A DNA stretch of 64,000 nt from Acidobacteria bacterium RIFCSPLOWO2_12_FULL_68_19 (GCA_001767525.1 MELF01000010.1:42235-106234); one strand, 5' to 3'; positions 14,455 through 23,824 are shown, counted from the stretch's first letter. A program made the numbers and translations. Notes: generated from the sequence alone by a model not told the origin.

Positions 14455-15960
14455 CTACGGCACGTACTCGGTCGGCCGCTCGACACCCTGCAGGTAGGCC
14501 TCGCGGTCGCCAGGCCGGTACACTCGGACGCGGGACGCGATTTCCGCGGCGGGCGGCCAGTCGAGCGCGCCGAGCGGACTCGCCCGAAACCGCTGTCGGA
14601 ACAGCGGCTCTTCCCAGCTCTCGAAGAGCAGCACGGGCTCGAGGCCACGCGCCCGGAGGTAGCCCAGCGCGCGATCGAGCCACGCCGGGTCCAGCCCGTC
14701 CCAGACGAGCGTCGGGCGTCCCGAATAGTGGCGAACGCTCCCGCTGTGCCAGCTCGTCACGACGATGGCATTTGGCGGCAGGCGATCGGCGACGAACGTG
14801 CCGGCCCGGGCGTATCGCGCCTCGAGCGCGTGCAGATGGAACGCCTGACGCGCCTGCGCTTCGCCGATGCCTGCGACGGCCAGCCCGACGGCGGCGACCC
14901 CCACGACAGCCGGCGCCGTCCACGGCGCGATCCGCCGGCAGACGGCGTCCAGCGACGCGACGAGCAGGACGAGGAGCAGAGGCAGCGTGGGCAGGAGGAA
15001 TCGCAGGTACGACCAGTCACCGAAGACGACGTACGGCAGGTACAAGGCGGCGTTCAGCAGCAGCATTCCCGTGAGGAGGCGCGTGAGCGCGCCAGGCAGC
15101 AGCGCGGGCGCCGCCGCCGCCATCAGCCACGCCGGCGTCTGCGCCGAGGTGAGCCACGACGCGTAGCGCGCCGCGTTCGGCGCGACATGGTCCAGGCTGA
15201 ACAGCGTCTCCAGCGGGCCGTATCCCGAGCCCAGGGGAGAGCCGTAGAACGAGTACTGGATCAGCGCCGCACACGCGACGCCGATGCCCGCGCAGACGGC
15301 AAACGCCGCCGCATCCCGCCGGCGCTCGCGCCGGCTCCGCTCCGGGCGCCGCAGCAGGAACAGGGCGAGCGGCAGGGCGAGCGGCACGAGGTTGGGTCTG
15401 ACGACGACCGCGGCACCGGCCGCCATTCCGCCCGAGACGGCGCCCGAGCGCGCGCCCGTCACCGCCGCCACGGCGAGCATCCACAGCGCCGCCGCCGGCA
15501 CGTCGCTCATCGGCTGCACCACCTGGTACAGGAAGACCGGGCTGGCCGCCGTCACGACCGCCGCCGCGAGCCCGATCCTGACGCCGTAGCGCGCGCCGGC
15601 GCGGTAGGTGGCGGCAATCAGACACGCGCCGAACAGCGGCACGACCAGGAAGGCGGCCTCAACGCCTCCGACCGCGATGAACGGCGCCATGGCGATCGAC
15701 AGGCCCGCCGGGCAGACGGGTACGATGGCTCCTGGCACGGTGGACGAGGGGCGGTGTCCGGCGGGCGCGAAGGTGAGCGGCGCGTCGGGCCACGGCGCCT
15801 CGAGCGCGAGCGGATCGGGCACCTGCAGCCGCCCCGAGGCCCAGCGGACGGCCTGGTGCACGTAGCAGTACGAATCGGAACCGCCGGCCACGAACGTCCC
15901 CCACCGCACGCCGATGGCGGCGACGGCGGCAACCACGGCGGCAAGCACGAGCCCACGCAC
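14455..15960 (-). CDS. Polytopic membrane glycosyltransferase-like protein (GT-C type)
   Basis: About 500 residues with ten or more hydrophobic segments. An early loop contains GGSDSYCYVHQA, reminiscent of the acidic first loop of ArnT/PMT-type GT-C enzymes, and a soluble C-terminal domain ends the protein. It probably transfers a sugar from a polyprenyl-phosphate carrier in the periplasm. It directly follows a GT2 enzyme of the polyprenyl-phosphate-sugar synthase type, which would supply such a donor. The GTG at 15960, two bases after the stop of the GT2 gene, is preferred; the reading frame stays open to an ATG at 16047 that would overlap it. Confidence 0.6.
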   Translation of the reverse strand: MRGLVLAAVVAAVAAIGVRWGTFVAGGSDSYCYVHQAVRWASGRLQVPDPLALEAPWPDAPLTFAPAGHRPSSTVPGAIVPVCPAGLSIAMAPFIAVGGVEAAFLVVPLFGACLIAATYRAGARYGVRIGLAAAVVTAASPVFLYQVVQPMSDVPAAALWMLAVAAVTGARSGAVSGGMAAGAAVVVRPNLVPLALPLALFLLRRPERSRRERRRDAAAFAVCAGIGVACAALIQYSFYGSPLGSGYGPLETLFSLDHVAPNAARYASWLTSAQTPAWLMAAAAPALLPGALTRLLTGMLLLNAALYLPYVVFGDWSYLRFLLPTLPLLLVLLVASLDAVCRRIAPWTAPAVVGVAAVGLAVAGIGEAQARQAFHLHALEARYARAGTFVADRLPPNAIVVTSWHSGSVRHYSGRPTLVWDGLDPAWLDRALGYLRARGLEPVLLFESWEEPLFRQRFRASPLGALDWPPAAEIASRVRVYRPGDREAYLQGVERPTEYVP

Positions 15961-15961
15961 G

Positions 15962-16711
15962 TCAGTCAGTGGCGATCGAACGCTCCGAACGATCCGACCG
16001 TCCCGATCGTGCCTTGCGTCGCTCCCGGATGAGGACCTGGAGGGCACGGATGCCGTCGCGCCAGCGAATCTTCTTGCCCTGCCGGCGCGACCGGGCGTCG
16101 AACCGCACGGGGATCTCGTGGATGAGATACCCGCGGCGCAGCAGGCGGGCCGTGATTTCTGGCTCGATGTCGAATCGCTCCGCCTCCAGGTCGAGCGACC
16201 GGGCGACGGCGGTCCGCATCACCTTGTAGCAGGTTTCCATGTCCGTGAGGGCGGAGGCGAACAGCAGGTTCGTGGCGAAGGTCAGGAACCGGTTCGCCGC
16301 AAACGTCACGAACGGGGCGCCCGATCGTCCGCGGAGGAACCGCGACCCGTACACCACCTCCGTGGTTCCGCGCAGGATCGGATCCACGAGCGCGGAGAGC
16401 TGCCGGGGATCGAGCTCGAGGTCGGCATCCTGAATCGCCACGATCGTCCCGGTCGCGCACCGAAGGCCGTACCGCACCGCGCTCCCCTTGCCGGCATTCC
16501 GGTCGGCATGCAGCACGACGATCGGCAGGCGCGCCCTCGCCGTGGCGTCCAGCGCCTCCGCGGTGCCGTCGGTGGACCCGTCATCGACGATCAGGATTTC
16601 GCGAGGCAGCGGAAGGTCGATCGTCAGGAGCCGATCGATGACGGCACCGACCGTCGCGGCTTCGTTATAGACCGGAACGATGATGGAGAGCAGCTCGGCC
16701 TGGTGGCTCAC
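15962..16711 (-). CDS. Family 2 glycosyltransferase, dolichol/polyprenyl-phosphate mannosyltransferase-like
   Basis: A 249-residue GT-A enzyme without a membrane tail. It shows IIVPVYNEAATV at the N-terminus, VDDGSTDGT, and the metal-binding DADLELD (DxD-like). YGSRF and NRFLTFATNLLF follow, as in DPM1-type synthases that load a hexose from a nucleotide sugar onto a polyprenyl phosphate. The GTG start overlaps the upstream stop as GTGA, which indicates coupled translation. The membrane protein downstream is the likely user of the product. Confidence 0.82.
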   Translation of the reverse strand: MSHQAELLSIIVPVYNEAATVGAVIDRLLTIDLPLPREILIVDDGSTDGTAEALDATARARLPIVVLHADRNAGKGSAVRYGLRCATGTIVAIQDADLELDPRQLSALVDPILRGTTEVVYGSRFLRGRSGAPFVTFAANRFLTFATNLLFASALTDMETCYKVMRTAVARSLDLEAERFDIEPEITARLLRRGYLIHEIPVRFDARSRRQGKKIRWRDGIRALQVLIRERRKARSGRSDRSERSIATD

Positions 16712-17439
16712 CGTCGTACAGCCGGTTGCCGGACGGGGGCGGGCCGGTACTGGATCATGACGTTGCTGATGACGGCAATCGGGCGGCCCGGCACGGTGAA
16801 GTTGTCGGTGCCGTCCACACGGACGACCGACAGCTTCTCGCCGAGGATGCTCACCGTCCCTTCCTCGGAGGGAATCGTGACGCTGATCGGCTCGAGACCC
16901 GTGGGCGCGACCGCCTTGACGCCGCCGGGACCGGCCCCGCCGGCCACCCGGTCGACGAGATCCTCCGTCGTCCGGAACTCGTTCTGGACCACGGCGCGCG
17001 AGAGCAGCGTGTTGTCCGCCGTCAGGACGCCGATCGTCGCCGTGTAGTGCCGGTAGGCGCGCTTCGTCTTGATCAGCTCCTCGGAATAGGTGTGCCGGTT
17101 GTGGAGGTCGAAGGTGAGCGTCACCGGGCCGGTGTGCGGCGGCAGCGTGATGACGATGCCCTCGACAGGGTCGCGGCCCGTCAGCACGTCGCAGAACATG
17201 CGCCCCGTCTTGACGCCGGCGCCGAGCGGCGAGGGGCACACGACCTCGGCCGGCGCGGTGACCGGCGGCGGCGCGGGCGCCGGACGCCGCGTCGTCGTCC
17301 GGCCGCGCTGCGCGTCGGCCGGCGCACTCCAGAGCAGCGCAACCAGCCACACCGCAACTACGGGCCACGGAGTCACGGCGACACGGAGAACATCTCCAAG
17401 ACTGTCTCCGGGCCTCCGTGTCTCTGTGGCCCGTAGCAT
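16708..17439 (-). CDS. Exported protein of unknown function
   Basis: About 243 residues from an ATG two bases after folE. A hydrophobic stretch VVAVWLVALLW ending in SAPADAQ looks like a signal peptide with an AxA cleavage site, followed by a Pro/Arg-rich linker and a beta-rich domain (VICSPL-like start, VTLTFDLHNRHTY, IAVISNVMIQY at the end). The first 28 codons fall inside an imperfect palindrome (17358-17436), so translation may really begin at the GTG at 17352, which gives a compact signal peptide. No family is recognised. The overlap with the GT2 gene suggests an envelope-linked operon. Confidence 0.6.
   Translation of the reverse strand: MLRATETRRPGDSLGDVLRVAVTPWPVVAVWLVALLWSAPADAQRGRTTTRRPAPAPPPVTAPAEVVCPSPLGAGVKTGRMFCDVLTGRDPVEGIVITLPPHTGPVTLTFDLHNRHTYSEELIKTKRAYRHYTATIGVLTADNTLLSRAVVQNEFRTTEDLVDRVAGGAGPGGVKAVAPTGLEPISVTIPSEEGTVSILGEKLSVVRVDGTDNFTVPGRPIAVISNVMIQYRPAPVRQPAVRR
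17358..17436. repeat. Imperfect palindrome with 11-bp perfect ends (CTACGGGCCAC)
   Basis: CTACGGGCCAC at 17358-17368 is matched by GTGGCCCGTAG at 17426-17436, and pairing continues inward for about 30 bases per arm with five or six mismatches. It occupies the junction of folE and the following gene. It could be a mobile palindrome or a remnant that was incorporated into the 5' end of a coding frame. Confidence 0.65.
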
Positions 17440-17441
17440 CG

Positions 17442-18056
17442 TCAGTCGCTCACGCAGGTGAGTCCATCGACGGCCGACACGGCGGTCGCCAGGTCGCTCT
17501 TGTGCTTGATGAGCTCGAGGAACTCCATCCGCGTCCGCGTGTTGTCGCGGAAGATGCCGAGCATGGCGCTCGTCACCGCGAACGAATTCTGTTTTTCGAC
17601 GCCGCGCATCGACATGCACAGGTGCGTGCCCTCGCAGACGACGGCGACGCCGAGCGGGTTGATCTTCTCGAGGACCGTCTGCGCGATCTGGTTGGTCATG
17701 CGCTCCTGGAGCTGGAGCCGGCGCGCGAACACGTCGACGAGCCGCGGGATCTTGCTCAGGCCGATGACATGGCGGCGAGGGATGTAGGCCACGTGACACT
17801 TGCCGAAGAAGGGCAGCAGGTGGTGCTCGCAGAGGCTGTAGAAGTCGATGTCCTTGACGATCACCATCTCGCTGTAATCGACGGTGAAGAGCGCGTCGTT
17901 GAGAATGGCGTCAAGGTCGGCCGTGTAGCCGCTCGTCAGGAAGCGGAGGGCGCCTTCCACGCGTTGGGGCGTGCGCAGCAGGCCCTCGCGGGACGGGTCT
18001 TCTCCGAGCTCGGCCAGCAGCCGGCGGACCAGGTCCTGCACTCCGGCATTGTACAA
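17442..18056 (-). CDS. folE: GTP cyclohydrolase I
   Basis: A 204-residue FolE, the enzyme that turns GTP into dihydroneopterin triphosphate for folate or other pterins. The zinc ligands are visible in [12 protein letters not shown] and [10 protein letters not shown], with the conserved [12 protein letters not shown] and [13 protein letters not shown]. The length is normal. The frame begins with TTG at 18056, one base after the upstream stop; a GTG at 18041 is an alternative. It is the only folate gene in this operon-like series. Molybdopterin enzymes occur later in the window, but FolE does not feed their cofactor. Confidence 0.95.
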   Translation of the reverse strand: MYNAGVQDLVRRLLAELGEDPSREGLLRTPQRVEGALRFLTSGYTADLDAILNDALFTVDYSEMVIVKDIDFYSLCEHHLLPFFGKCHVAYIPRRHVIGLSKIPRLVDVFARRLQLQERMTNQIAQTVLEKINPLGVAVVCEGTHLCMSMRGVEKQNSFAVTSAMLGIFRDNTRTRMEFLELIKHKSDLATAVSAVDGLTCVSD

Positions 18057-18057
18057 G

Positions 18058-18822
18058 CTACTCTGCCTCGCAGGGTGTCGGGGTCCAGGCGTTCGAGTCG
18101 TCTCTCTTGAAGTGGGAGCTGGTGACGTACCGGGGGACGCTCAGATACAGCGGGTCCTCGACGATCGTCGTCACGATCAGCCAGCTGTCGCTGGTGGTCT
18201 CGTCGGTGACGACGTTGAAGTACTCGGTGAGCTGGACGCTGGCACTGTACGGCACCCCGTTCTTCCGGAGGTAGCCGGGGCGCAGATTCGCGGTCACCAC
18301 GTGGAGCGATCCGCCCCGCGGCGCGCCCCGGCCGCGTCGTCCGCCGGCGATCTCCCAGTTGGCGATCGACGTTCCCTGCCAGCTCGGCTTGCCGGAGGTC
18401 TGCGGCCGGACGAACTGAAAGAGGCGCGTCTGCGTGCCGGCCTCGGTCTCCACCTTCAGCGTCGTGTCGTTCTCCCAGCCGATGCGAAGGCGGCCGGGCA
18501 GCCGCATGACGGCCGGCGCGCCGTAGCCGCGGCACTGCTCCCCTGCCGCGGCGTCGCGGGCCGGATCCCACGCGTTGGCCACCTTGAGGGCCGCCTCGGT
18601 GAGCGGCACGCTCGTGACGTCCCCCTTGGGCGGCGTGCGCATGCGCCAGCGCCAGTCCTCGGTGACAACCGACACCCACGTGCCGGTCAGATCGACCGGG
18701 GCGGCGGCGCGCGGGGACGGCGGTCCACCCTGCCGGCCGCGGGCCTGCGCGAACGCCGACGGCGTGCCGGACAGCAGCACGAGCCCGATGATGACGCCCG
18801 ACGCCGGCCCTCGCCTCAGCAC
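18058..18822 (-). CDS. Exported protein with a lipocalin-like domain
   Basis: A 254-residue protein with a signal peptide ([19 protein letters not shown]) and a mature domain starting [14 protein letters not shown]. The C-terminal part, [20 protein letters not shown] and [16 protein letters not shown], has a close counterpart in the N-terminal domain of the next gene (GYLRRNGLPRS, DPVYLTEPFIRTTDY), so the two are paralogous. It starts at a GTG seven bases after the stop of the metallo-beta-lactamase fusion. The function is unknown; the shared domain and pairing point to a joint periplasmic role. Confidence 0.75.
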   Translation of the reverse strand: MLRRGPASGVIIGLVLLSGTPSAFAQARGRQGGPPSPRAAAPVDLTGTWVSVVTEDWRWRMRTPPKGDVTSVPLTEAALKVANAWDPARDAAAGEQCRGYGAPAVMRLPGRLRIGWENDTTLKVETEAGTQTRLFQFVRPQTSGKPSWQGTSIANWEIAGGRRGRGAPRGGSLHVVTANLRPGYLRKNGVPYSASVQLTEYFNVVTDETTSDSWLIVTTIVEDPLYLSVPRYVTSSHFKRDDSNAWTPTPCEAE

Positions 18823-18829
18823 GGCCGCC

Positions 18830-20692
18830 TCACCAGCTCGTGGTGGCGCGCTGTCCCACCGTTCGGTACACCGCCTCGACGAACATGTCGGTCGTCCACG
18901 GGCCGGCCGTCGCGCCGTACCGCGGATCGTAGTCGGAGGTCGGGCGCGCCGCCTTCACCTGCTCGAGCGTCATCCCCTTGCCCACCATCGCCTGGATGCG
19001 GTCGCGGATGATCGTGACCATGTCGCGGTAGTACGCGACGTCGGCCGAATCGCTGATCCGGCCGTGGCCCGGAATCACGAGTGTGCCCCCCTCGGTCCGG
19101 AACTCGGGGATCGCCAGATCGAGGATCCCGTTCAGGCTGTCGATGACGCCGTCGATCGTACCGCCCCGCTCGACGTCGACGATCGGGTAGCTGGTGGTCA
19201 GATACACGTCGCCGGCGGCGATGACATCGGAGCCGCGGAAGTAGACGATCGTGTCGCCGTCGCTGTGGGCCGCCGGCTGATGCCGCAGTTGAATCCCTTC
19301 GCCGTTGAAGAAGTGGCTCAGCTTCATGCCGGAGGTGTAGTAGGTCTCGGTCGGCAGCGCGTCGAAGGGCGCGGCCGGTCCGCCCGATCCGGGCCCCGTC
19401 ATCCGGTTCAGCACCTTCTCGTGCGCGAGAATCGCCGCGCCCTGCGCGGCGTCGGCGATCGTTCCCGCCACGTTGCCGCCGGTGAAGGTCCGGCCCGCGC
19501 GCCGCAGCGTCTCGTTGCCGCCGGTGTGATCGGGATGGACGTGCGTGTTGATGATGTAGCGGATCGGCTTGGCCGGCGGCTCGACATGACGATCGGCGAC
19601 GCTCGAGCGGGTCTCCGCCGCGAAGCCGGGTGGAGGCACCTGGAGGTCGAGCCCGTCTTGCAGCCGGCGCACCGCCGCAAGAACCGCGTCGGCCATCTGC
19701 GGCGTGCCGGCATCGACGAGCAGCACGCCGTCCCGGCCGGCCGAGACGGTGATATTGCCGCCCGCGCCCAGCAGCACGTAGATGTTGCCGCGCACCGGCA
19801 GAATCTGAATCGCCGCCGCCGGAGCCGGCGCCGGGGCAGCCGCGCCCGGCCCGGCGGCTCGAGCCGGGGGCGCCGCAGCCGGACCGCGCCGGAAATCCGG
19901 GTACATCGTGGCCGCCCCGCCCCGGCTCGCCTCGAGCCGCAGCCCGTGGCGCGTCGCAAACTCCGTCAGGAACGGATTGCTGCCGGGCAGGAAGTGCGGC
20001 ACGACACCTCGGGCGCGATCGGTCTCCTGGACGACGCTGCAGGGGTAGGGCGGGACCTGCTGGTGGAGATCGAGCTCGTAGTCGGTCGTGCGGATGAACG
20101 GCTCGGTCAGGTAGACCGGGTCATGGACGATGCTGGCCACCGTCAGGTAGTCGCCGTTGCGGATCCAGTACTCCTTCTCCGTCGCCTTGTCGCTGCGCGG
20201 CAGGCCGTTGCGGCGGAGGTATCCCTCCTTGAGGTGCGTGACCGTCACTTCGAGGATGTCGCCGATCCAGCGTGCCGTGGAGAACCCGGCCCACGTGTGC
20301 AGCGCATCGGAGGGCGGACGGGGCCGCCCATCGAGGTAGACCGTGCGGTCCACCGAACGCAGCCACTCGGCGTGGAAGGCCGTGATCTCCCGGGAGACCG
20401 GGTCGACTTCCTTGGAGATGCGGAGGTTGGACGGCCCGCGCCAGATGTAGTCGGCCGAGTGCGGCCGGCACTGCCACTCGGGCTGTGTCTGGATGGCGGC
20501 GTCCCACGTGTCGCCGCGGAGCCTCGCGGCGTCGCTGATCGGAATACCGAGGTAGTCGCCGAGCTCCGGGCCCGGTACGCGCTCGGGCTGGTCCTCCCAG
20601 AACCGCGGCGCCCACTCGCCGGAGAAATCGACCTGCGCCGCGGCCGGAGCGGCGAGGGCCAGGATGGCGACCGCAACCACGACAGCCTTCAT
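18830..20692 (-). CDS. Exported fusion: lipocalin-like domain plus metallo-beta-lactamase
   Basis: A 620-residue secreted protein. After the signal peptide (MKAVVVAVAILALAAPAAAQ) comes a 230-residue domain (VDFSGEWAPRFWED onward) related to the following gene. A low-complexity Ala/Pro linker follows, then a metallo-beta-lactamase domain with HVHPDHTGG, AAHSDGDTIVYF and VIPGHGRI, which provide the usual two-metal ligands. MBL enzymes of this shape are broad hydrolases; the substrate is not evident. A strong GGAGGAG lies upstream of the ATG at 20692. Confidence 0.8.
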   Translation of the reverse strand: MKAVVVAVAILALAAPAAAQVDFSGEWAPRFWEDQPERVPGPELGDYLGIPISDAARLRGDTWDAAIQTQPEWQCRPHSADYIWRGPSNLRISKEVDPVSREITAFHAEWLRSVDRTVYLDGRPRPPSDALHTWAGFSTARWIGDILEVTVTHLKEGYLRRNGLPRSDKATEKEYWIRNGDYLTVASIVHDPVYLTEPFIRTTDYELDLHQQVPPYPCSVVQETDRARGVVPHFLPGSNPFLTEFATRHGLRLEASRGGAATMYPDFRRGPAAAPPARAAGPGAAAPAPAPAAAIQILPVRGNIYVLLGAGGNITVSAGRDGVLLVDAGTPQMADAVLAAVRRLQDGLDLQVPPPGFAAETRSSVADRHVEPPAKPIRYIINTHVHPDHTGGNETLRRAGRTFTGGNVAGTIADAAQGAAILAHEKVLNRMTGPGSGGPAAPFDALPTETYYTSGMKLSHFFNGEGIQLRHQPAAHSDGDTIVYFRGSDVIAAGDVYLTTSYPIVDVERGGTIDGVIDSLNGILDLAIPEFRTEGGTLVIPGHGRISDSADVAYYRDMVTIIRDRIQAMVGKGMTLEQVKAARPTSDYDPRYGATAGPWTTDMFVEAVYRTVGQRATTSW

Positions 20693-20774
20693 CGCGTCTC
20701 CTCCTCGCGCACGATTCTCGCTCGCTCCCCCGCCGCGCGCAACGTCCCGGCGCACGGCGACTCCGAGCCGCGAT

Positions 20775-20860
20775 CGTCGTTCGCCGAGAACCAGGACACG
20801 AACCGAGAACCAGAACACGAACCGAGAACCGAGAACTCCGAAGCGCGAACGACGTACGCG
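20775..20860. repeat. GAACC/GAACAC-family degenerate repeat
   Basis: Runs of CGAGAACCAGGACACGAAC, GAGAACCAGAACACGAACC and GAACCGAGAACTCCGAAGC fill the gap before the maleate isomerase gene on the left-transcribed strand. The copies are imperfect, with a core of about 9-10 bp. Confidence 0.75.
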
Positions 20861-20884
20861 CATGCCCGAATCGGCTAGTCCGCC

Positions 20885-21643
20885 TCAATAGCTCCCCGAG
20901 AGGAGCGCGCCGGCGTCGGGGACGTAGGTTCGGAGCCCGAGCCTCTGCAGCATCTGGTAGGTCGTACAGACCGCGGCCGACACGACCGGCCGCCCGCATT
21001 CCCGCTCGACCAGCGGAATCGCGGCGAGCGACGGCATCTGAACGCACGACGACAGGACGAGCGCGTCGGCGCCGTCGAGCGTCAACTGTCGGTAGATGTC
21101 CACGAGCGCCAGCGGGTCGCGGCGGCCGACTTCGACGTTGTCGGGAATCTCGAGCGAGATCTTGTCGACCACCTGCAGCCCCTCGTGCTCGAGATAGGCG
21201 GCGACGAGATCGGTCAGCGGTCGCATGTAGGGCGCGACCATGGCGATCTTCTTCGCCCCGAGCGTCGTCAGGCCGTGCACCAGCGCCCCGGCGCTCGTAA
21301 CGACCGGCGTGGCGGCGCCCTCGCGCCGCGTCACTTCGTGGAGCCGCCGCTCCGACTGGCAGTGGTACCCCTGCCCCATGCTCATGGTCGCGACGAGGCA
21401 GGCGTAGCCGATGACGTCGACCCGCGCATCGGCGAGCTCCGCGGCGCAGCGCTCGGATTCGGCGTCCATCGCGGCGAGCTCTTCCCTGGTGACTCGCTTC
21501 ATGCGCATGCGGCTCGAGTGGAACGTGAAGCGCTCCGGCTCCACCGATTCCCTGGCGCGCAGCATCGCCGGGATCTCGGTCTCCATCGTGGTATTGGAGC
21601 TCGGGACGATCTGGCCGATGCGGAACTGCCGTTTCATCATCAC
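20885..21643 (-). CDS. Maleate cis-trans isomerase
   Basis: A 252-residue Asp/Glu-racemase-fold enzyme. The signature PSSNTTMETE near residue 14 and the two catalytic cysteines in YACLVATMSMG and LSSCVQMPS are those of maleate isomerase (NicE/MaiA), which turns maleate into fumarate. Arylmalonate decarboxylase shares the fold but not this N-terminal signature. It starts with three consecutive ATG codons. The gentisate dioxygenase and FAH genes upstream on the same strand make a breakdown route with maleate as intermediate plausible. Confidence 0.85.
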   Translation of the reverse strand: MMMKRQFRIGQIVPSSNTTMETEIPAMLRARESVEPERFTFHSSRMRMKRVTREELAAMDAESERCAAELADARVDVIGYACLVATMSMGQGYHCQSERRLHEVTRREGAATPVVTSAGALVHGLTTLGAKKIAMVAPYMRPLTDLVAAYLEHEGLQVVDKISLEIPDNVEVGRRDPLALVDIYRQLTLDGADALVLSSCVQMPSLAAIPLVERECGRPVVSAAVCTTYQMLQRLGLRTYVPDAGALLSGSY

Positions 21644-21671
21644 TGATCCCGTGGGTCACACTCCTGATCGC

Positions 21672-21742
21672 TCCGTTCTTGGTTCGTGTTCACCGAACTC
21701 CGAACACGAACCGAGAAGCAGGAACCCAGAAGCGCGAACGAC
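21672..21742. repeat. GAACC/GAACAC-family degenerate repeat
   Basis: TTGGTTCGTGTTCACCGAAC and its inverse CCGAACACGAACCGAGAAGC sit side by side, so part of the array is palindromic. It lies between the maleate isomerase and gentisate dioxygenase genes. Confidence 0.7.
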
Positions 21743-21751
21743 ACCGTGTCC

Positions 21752-22819
21752 TCATCGGCCGAGCGGAGCTTCCTCGCGCCAGAGGCCGAGCACCTGCTGC
21801 ACCGGGCGGTCCGAGAAGCTGAAGAGCACCGCCTCGTCCTCGGCCTCGTGCGCGACGGCCGTCCAGGACGGCGCCACGAAGACGTCGCGGGGCCCCCACG
21901 CGAGAACCCGGTCGCCGATGCGGCTCCGGCCGCGTCCTTCGGCGACGGCGAACACGGTCGAGTCGGTGGCGCGGTAACGCGCGCCGGTGAACCCTTTCGG
22001 CAGCAGCTGCATGAACGCCCCGATCGTCGGCATCGGCGCGCCGCCGGTCGCCGGGTTGATGAAGCGCATCTTCACGCCGTGGCACTGGTGGACCGAGCCG
22101 TGCCGGAACAGCGTCTCGAGCGTCTCCCGGCTGCGCGAATACGGGTAATTGAAGATCGGGGATGACGGTCGCGCCGGCGCCCAATCGACCGGGAGCATGT
22201 TGGCGGCATAGCGCGCGTCGGAGTCGCCGTCGGGCACCGTGCTCGACTGGATGTCTCCGGGATAGCTCTCGCGGAAGCTCGCGTCGAAGAGATTCACGAT
22301 CGGCACATCCAGGCCGTCGAGCCAGACGACCGGCACGTCGGCGGGGTTGCCGTGGTCGTGGTAGGTCCACGACGGCGTCAGGATGAAGTCGCCCGGGTGC
22401 ATCACCGTCCGCTCGCCTTCGACGGCGGTATAGGCGCCCGTGCCTTCCATGACGAACCGCAGCGCCGCCATCGAATGCCGGTGGGCCGGTGCAATCTCGC
22501 CCGGCAGAATCAGCTGCAGGCCGGCGTAGAGGCTGGTCGTGACGCGTGACTGGCCGCGCAGGCCGGGATTCTCGAGGACGAGCACGCGCCGCTCCGCTTC
22601 CCGCGCCGTGAGCAGCCGGCCCGCTTCGAGCAGCAGCGGCCGCACCTCCTCGTAGCGCCAGAGCACGGCGACGATGTCCGGGGCCGGCTCGGGCGGGATG
22701 ATCTTGCCGAGCACCTCCCAGAGCGGCGCGGTGTTCGCGGTGTCGAGCCGCGCGTACAGCTCACGCCGCTCCGGCGGGAGTAAATGGGACGACCGAGCGG
22801 TCGCGGCCGCGTGGTCCAT
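21752..22819 (-). CDS. Gentisate 1,2-dioxygenase
   Basis: A 355-residue bicupin ring-cleaving dioxygenase that opens gentisate to maleylpyruvate using Fe(II) and O2. The first cupin has PAHRHSMAALRFVMEG with the HxH metal ligands, followed by GDFILTPSWTYHDHG. The second cupin is more degenerate (FINPATGGAPMPTIGAF, DVFVAPSW), as in the family. WEVLGKIIPPEP and the length also match. It is followed by maleate isomerase and preceded after six bases by an FAH-family hydrolase. Confidence 0.92.
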   Translation of the reverse strand: MDHAAATARSSHLLPPERRELYARLDTANTAPLWEVLGKIIPPEPAPDIVAVLWRYEEVRPLLLEAGRLLTAREAERRVLVLENPGLRGQSRVTTSLYAGLQLILPGEIAPAHRHSMAALRFVMEGTGAYTAVEGERTVMHPGDFILTPSWTYHDHGNPADVPVVWLDGLDVPIVNLFDASFRESYPGDIQSSTVPDGDSDARYAANMLPVDWAPARPSSPIFNYPYSRSRETLETLFRHGSVHQCHGVKMRFINPATGGAPMPTIGAFMQLLPKGFTGARYRATDSTVFAVAEGRGRSRIGDRVLAWGPRDVFVAPSWTAVAHEAEDEAVLFSFSDRPVQQVLGLWREEAPLGR

Positions 22820-22825
22820 GGCTGT

Positions 22826-23737
22826 CTACACCTTCGCCGACGCATGGGCCGCGCCGGCCTGTGGAGCCCCGTCCTCCTCGGCGCGCACGCTCACCTCCAT
22901 CGTGCCGATCCGCTCGACCGTTGCAACGATGCGATCGCCCGGCTCGATCGGGCTGACGCCCTCGGGCGTCCCCGTGAGCACGACGTCGCCCGGGTGCAGC
23001 GTGTAGAAGGACGAGGCCATCTCGACGAGGTCGGCCACCCCCAGGATCATGTACTTCGTGTTCGACTGCTGGCGCAGCTCGCCGTTGACCGTAATCTGCA
23101 GATCGAGCGTGCCGGGATCCGGGATCTCGTCCGCCGTCACCAGCCACGGACCGAGCACGGTGTAGGTGTCGGCGGACTTGCGCAGGCTGCGATCCTCCGA
23201 GCCGCGGATGCTGATGTCGAGCCCGATGGTGTAGCCCGCCACGTAGTCGAGCGCCTGCGCCGCCCTCACGTGGCTCGCCGTCTTGCCGATCACCGCCGCC
23301 AGCTCGACCTCGTGGTCGGTGCGGCGCTCGGGCTTGCGGATGACCACCCCTTCCCCCGGTCCGACGAGCGAACTCGAGGCCTTCAGGAAGACGCCGGCCT
23401 TCTGAATGGTGATCGTGTGCGCCGGGTTGTTCGCATGAATCTGAACGTCCGACTTCACCTCGTCCAGATGCTTCTGGTAGTTCACCGGCGCCGCGATGAT
23501 CTTGCCGGGGTTGGCCACCGGGCTGAGCAGCCGCAGGCGTCCGAGCGGCAGCACCGGGGCGGCGCCGGCGAGGGCGCCGGCCCGCGCCACCACTTGCGGC
23601 AGATGGGCGACAAGGACGTCGTAGGGCGGAAACGGATACCGGTAACCGGGCAGTACGTCGAGCGCCGCCGTGACGTCGCGCACCCCCGCGGCGTCGGCCA
23701 CCCCGAGCCGCCCCTCATCGAATCGGCACAAGCGCAT
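22826..23737 (-). CDS. FAH-family hydrolase (maleyl- or fumarylpyruvate hydrolase)
   Basis: A 303-residue fumarylacetoacetate-hydrolase-family protein. Metal-site residues occur in HEVELAAVIGK (Glu-x-Glu) and GLDISIRG (Asp), with the C-terminal MASSFYTLHPGDVVLTGTPEGV typical of the fold. It lies six bases upstream of gentisate dioxygenase on the same strand, so its substrate is probably maleylpyruvate or fumarylpyruvate. No glutathione- or mycothiol-dependent maleylpyruvate isomerase is seen nearby, while maleate isomerase is, which favours direct hydrolysis of maleylpyruvate. Confidence 0.85.
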   Translation of the reverse strand: MRLCRFDEGRLGVADAAGVRDVTAALDVLPGYRYPFPPYDVLVAHLPQVVARAGALAGAAPVLPLGRLRLLSPVANPGKIIAAPVNYQKHLDEVKSDVQIHANNPAHTITIQKAGVFLKASSSLVGPGEGVVIRKPERRTDHEVELAAVIGKTASHVRAAQALDYVAGYTIGLDISIRGSEDRSLRKSADTYTVLGPWLVTADEIPDPGTLDLQITVNGELRQQSNTKYMILGVADLVEMASSFYTLHPGDVVLTGTPEGVSPIEPGDRIVATVERIGTMEVSVRAEEDGAPQAGAAHASAKV

Positions 23738-23824
23738 GGGTCGAATTATGGCTCAAAGCGATTGGCCGTGGACGCTCTACGGGACGTTACGTCGAGGACC
23801 AGACTGGTGTGCTGATGTCGAGCC

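Noticed and set aside
20885-21643. Arylmalonate decarboxylase
   Set aside because: The fold is shared, but PSSNTTMETE and the gentisate neighbourhood favour maleate isomerase.
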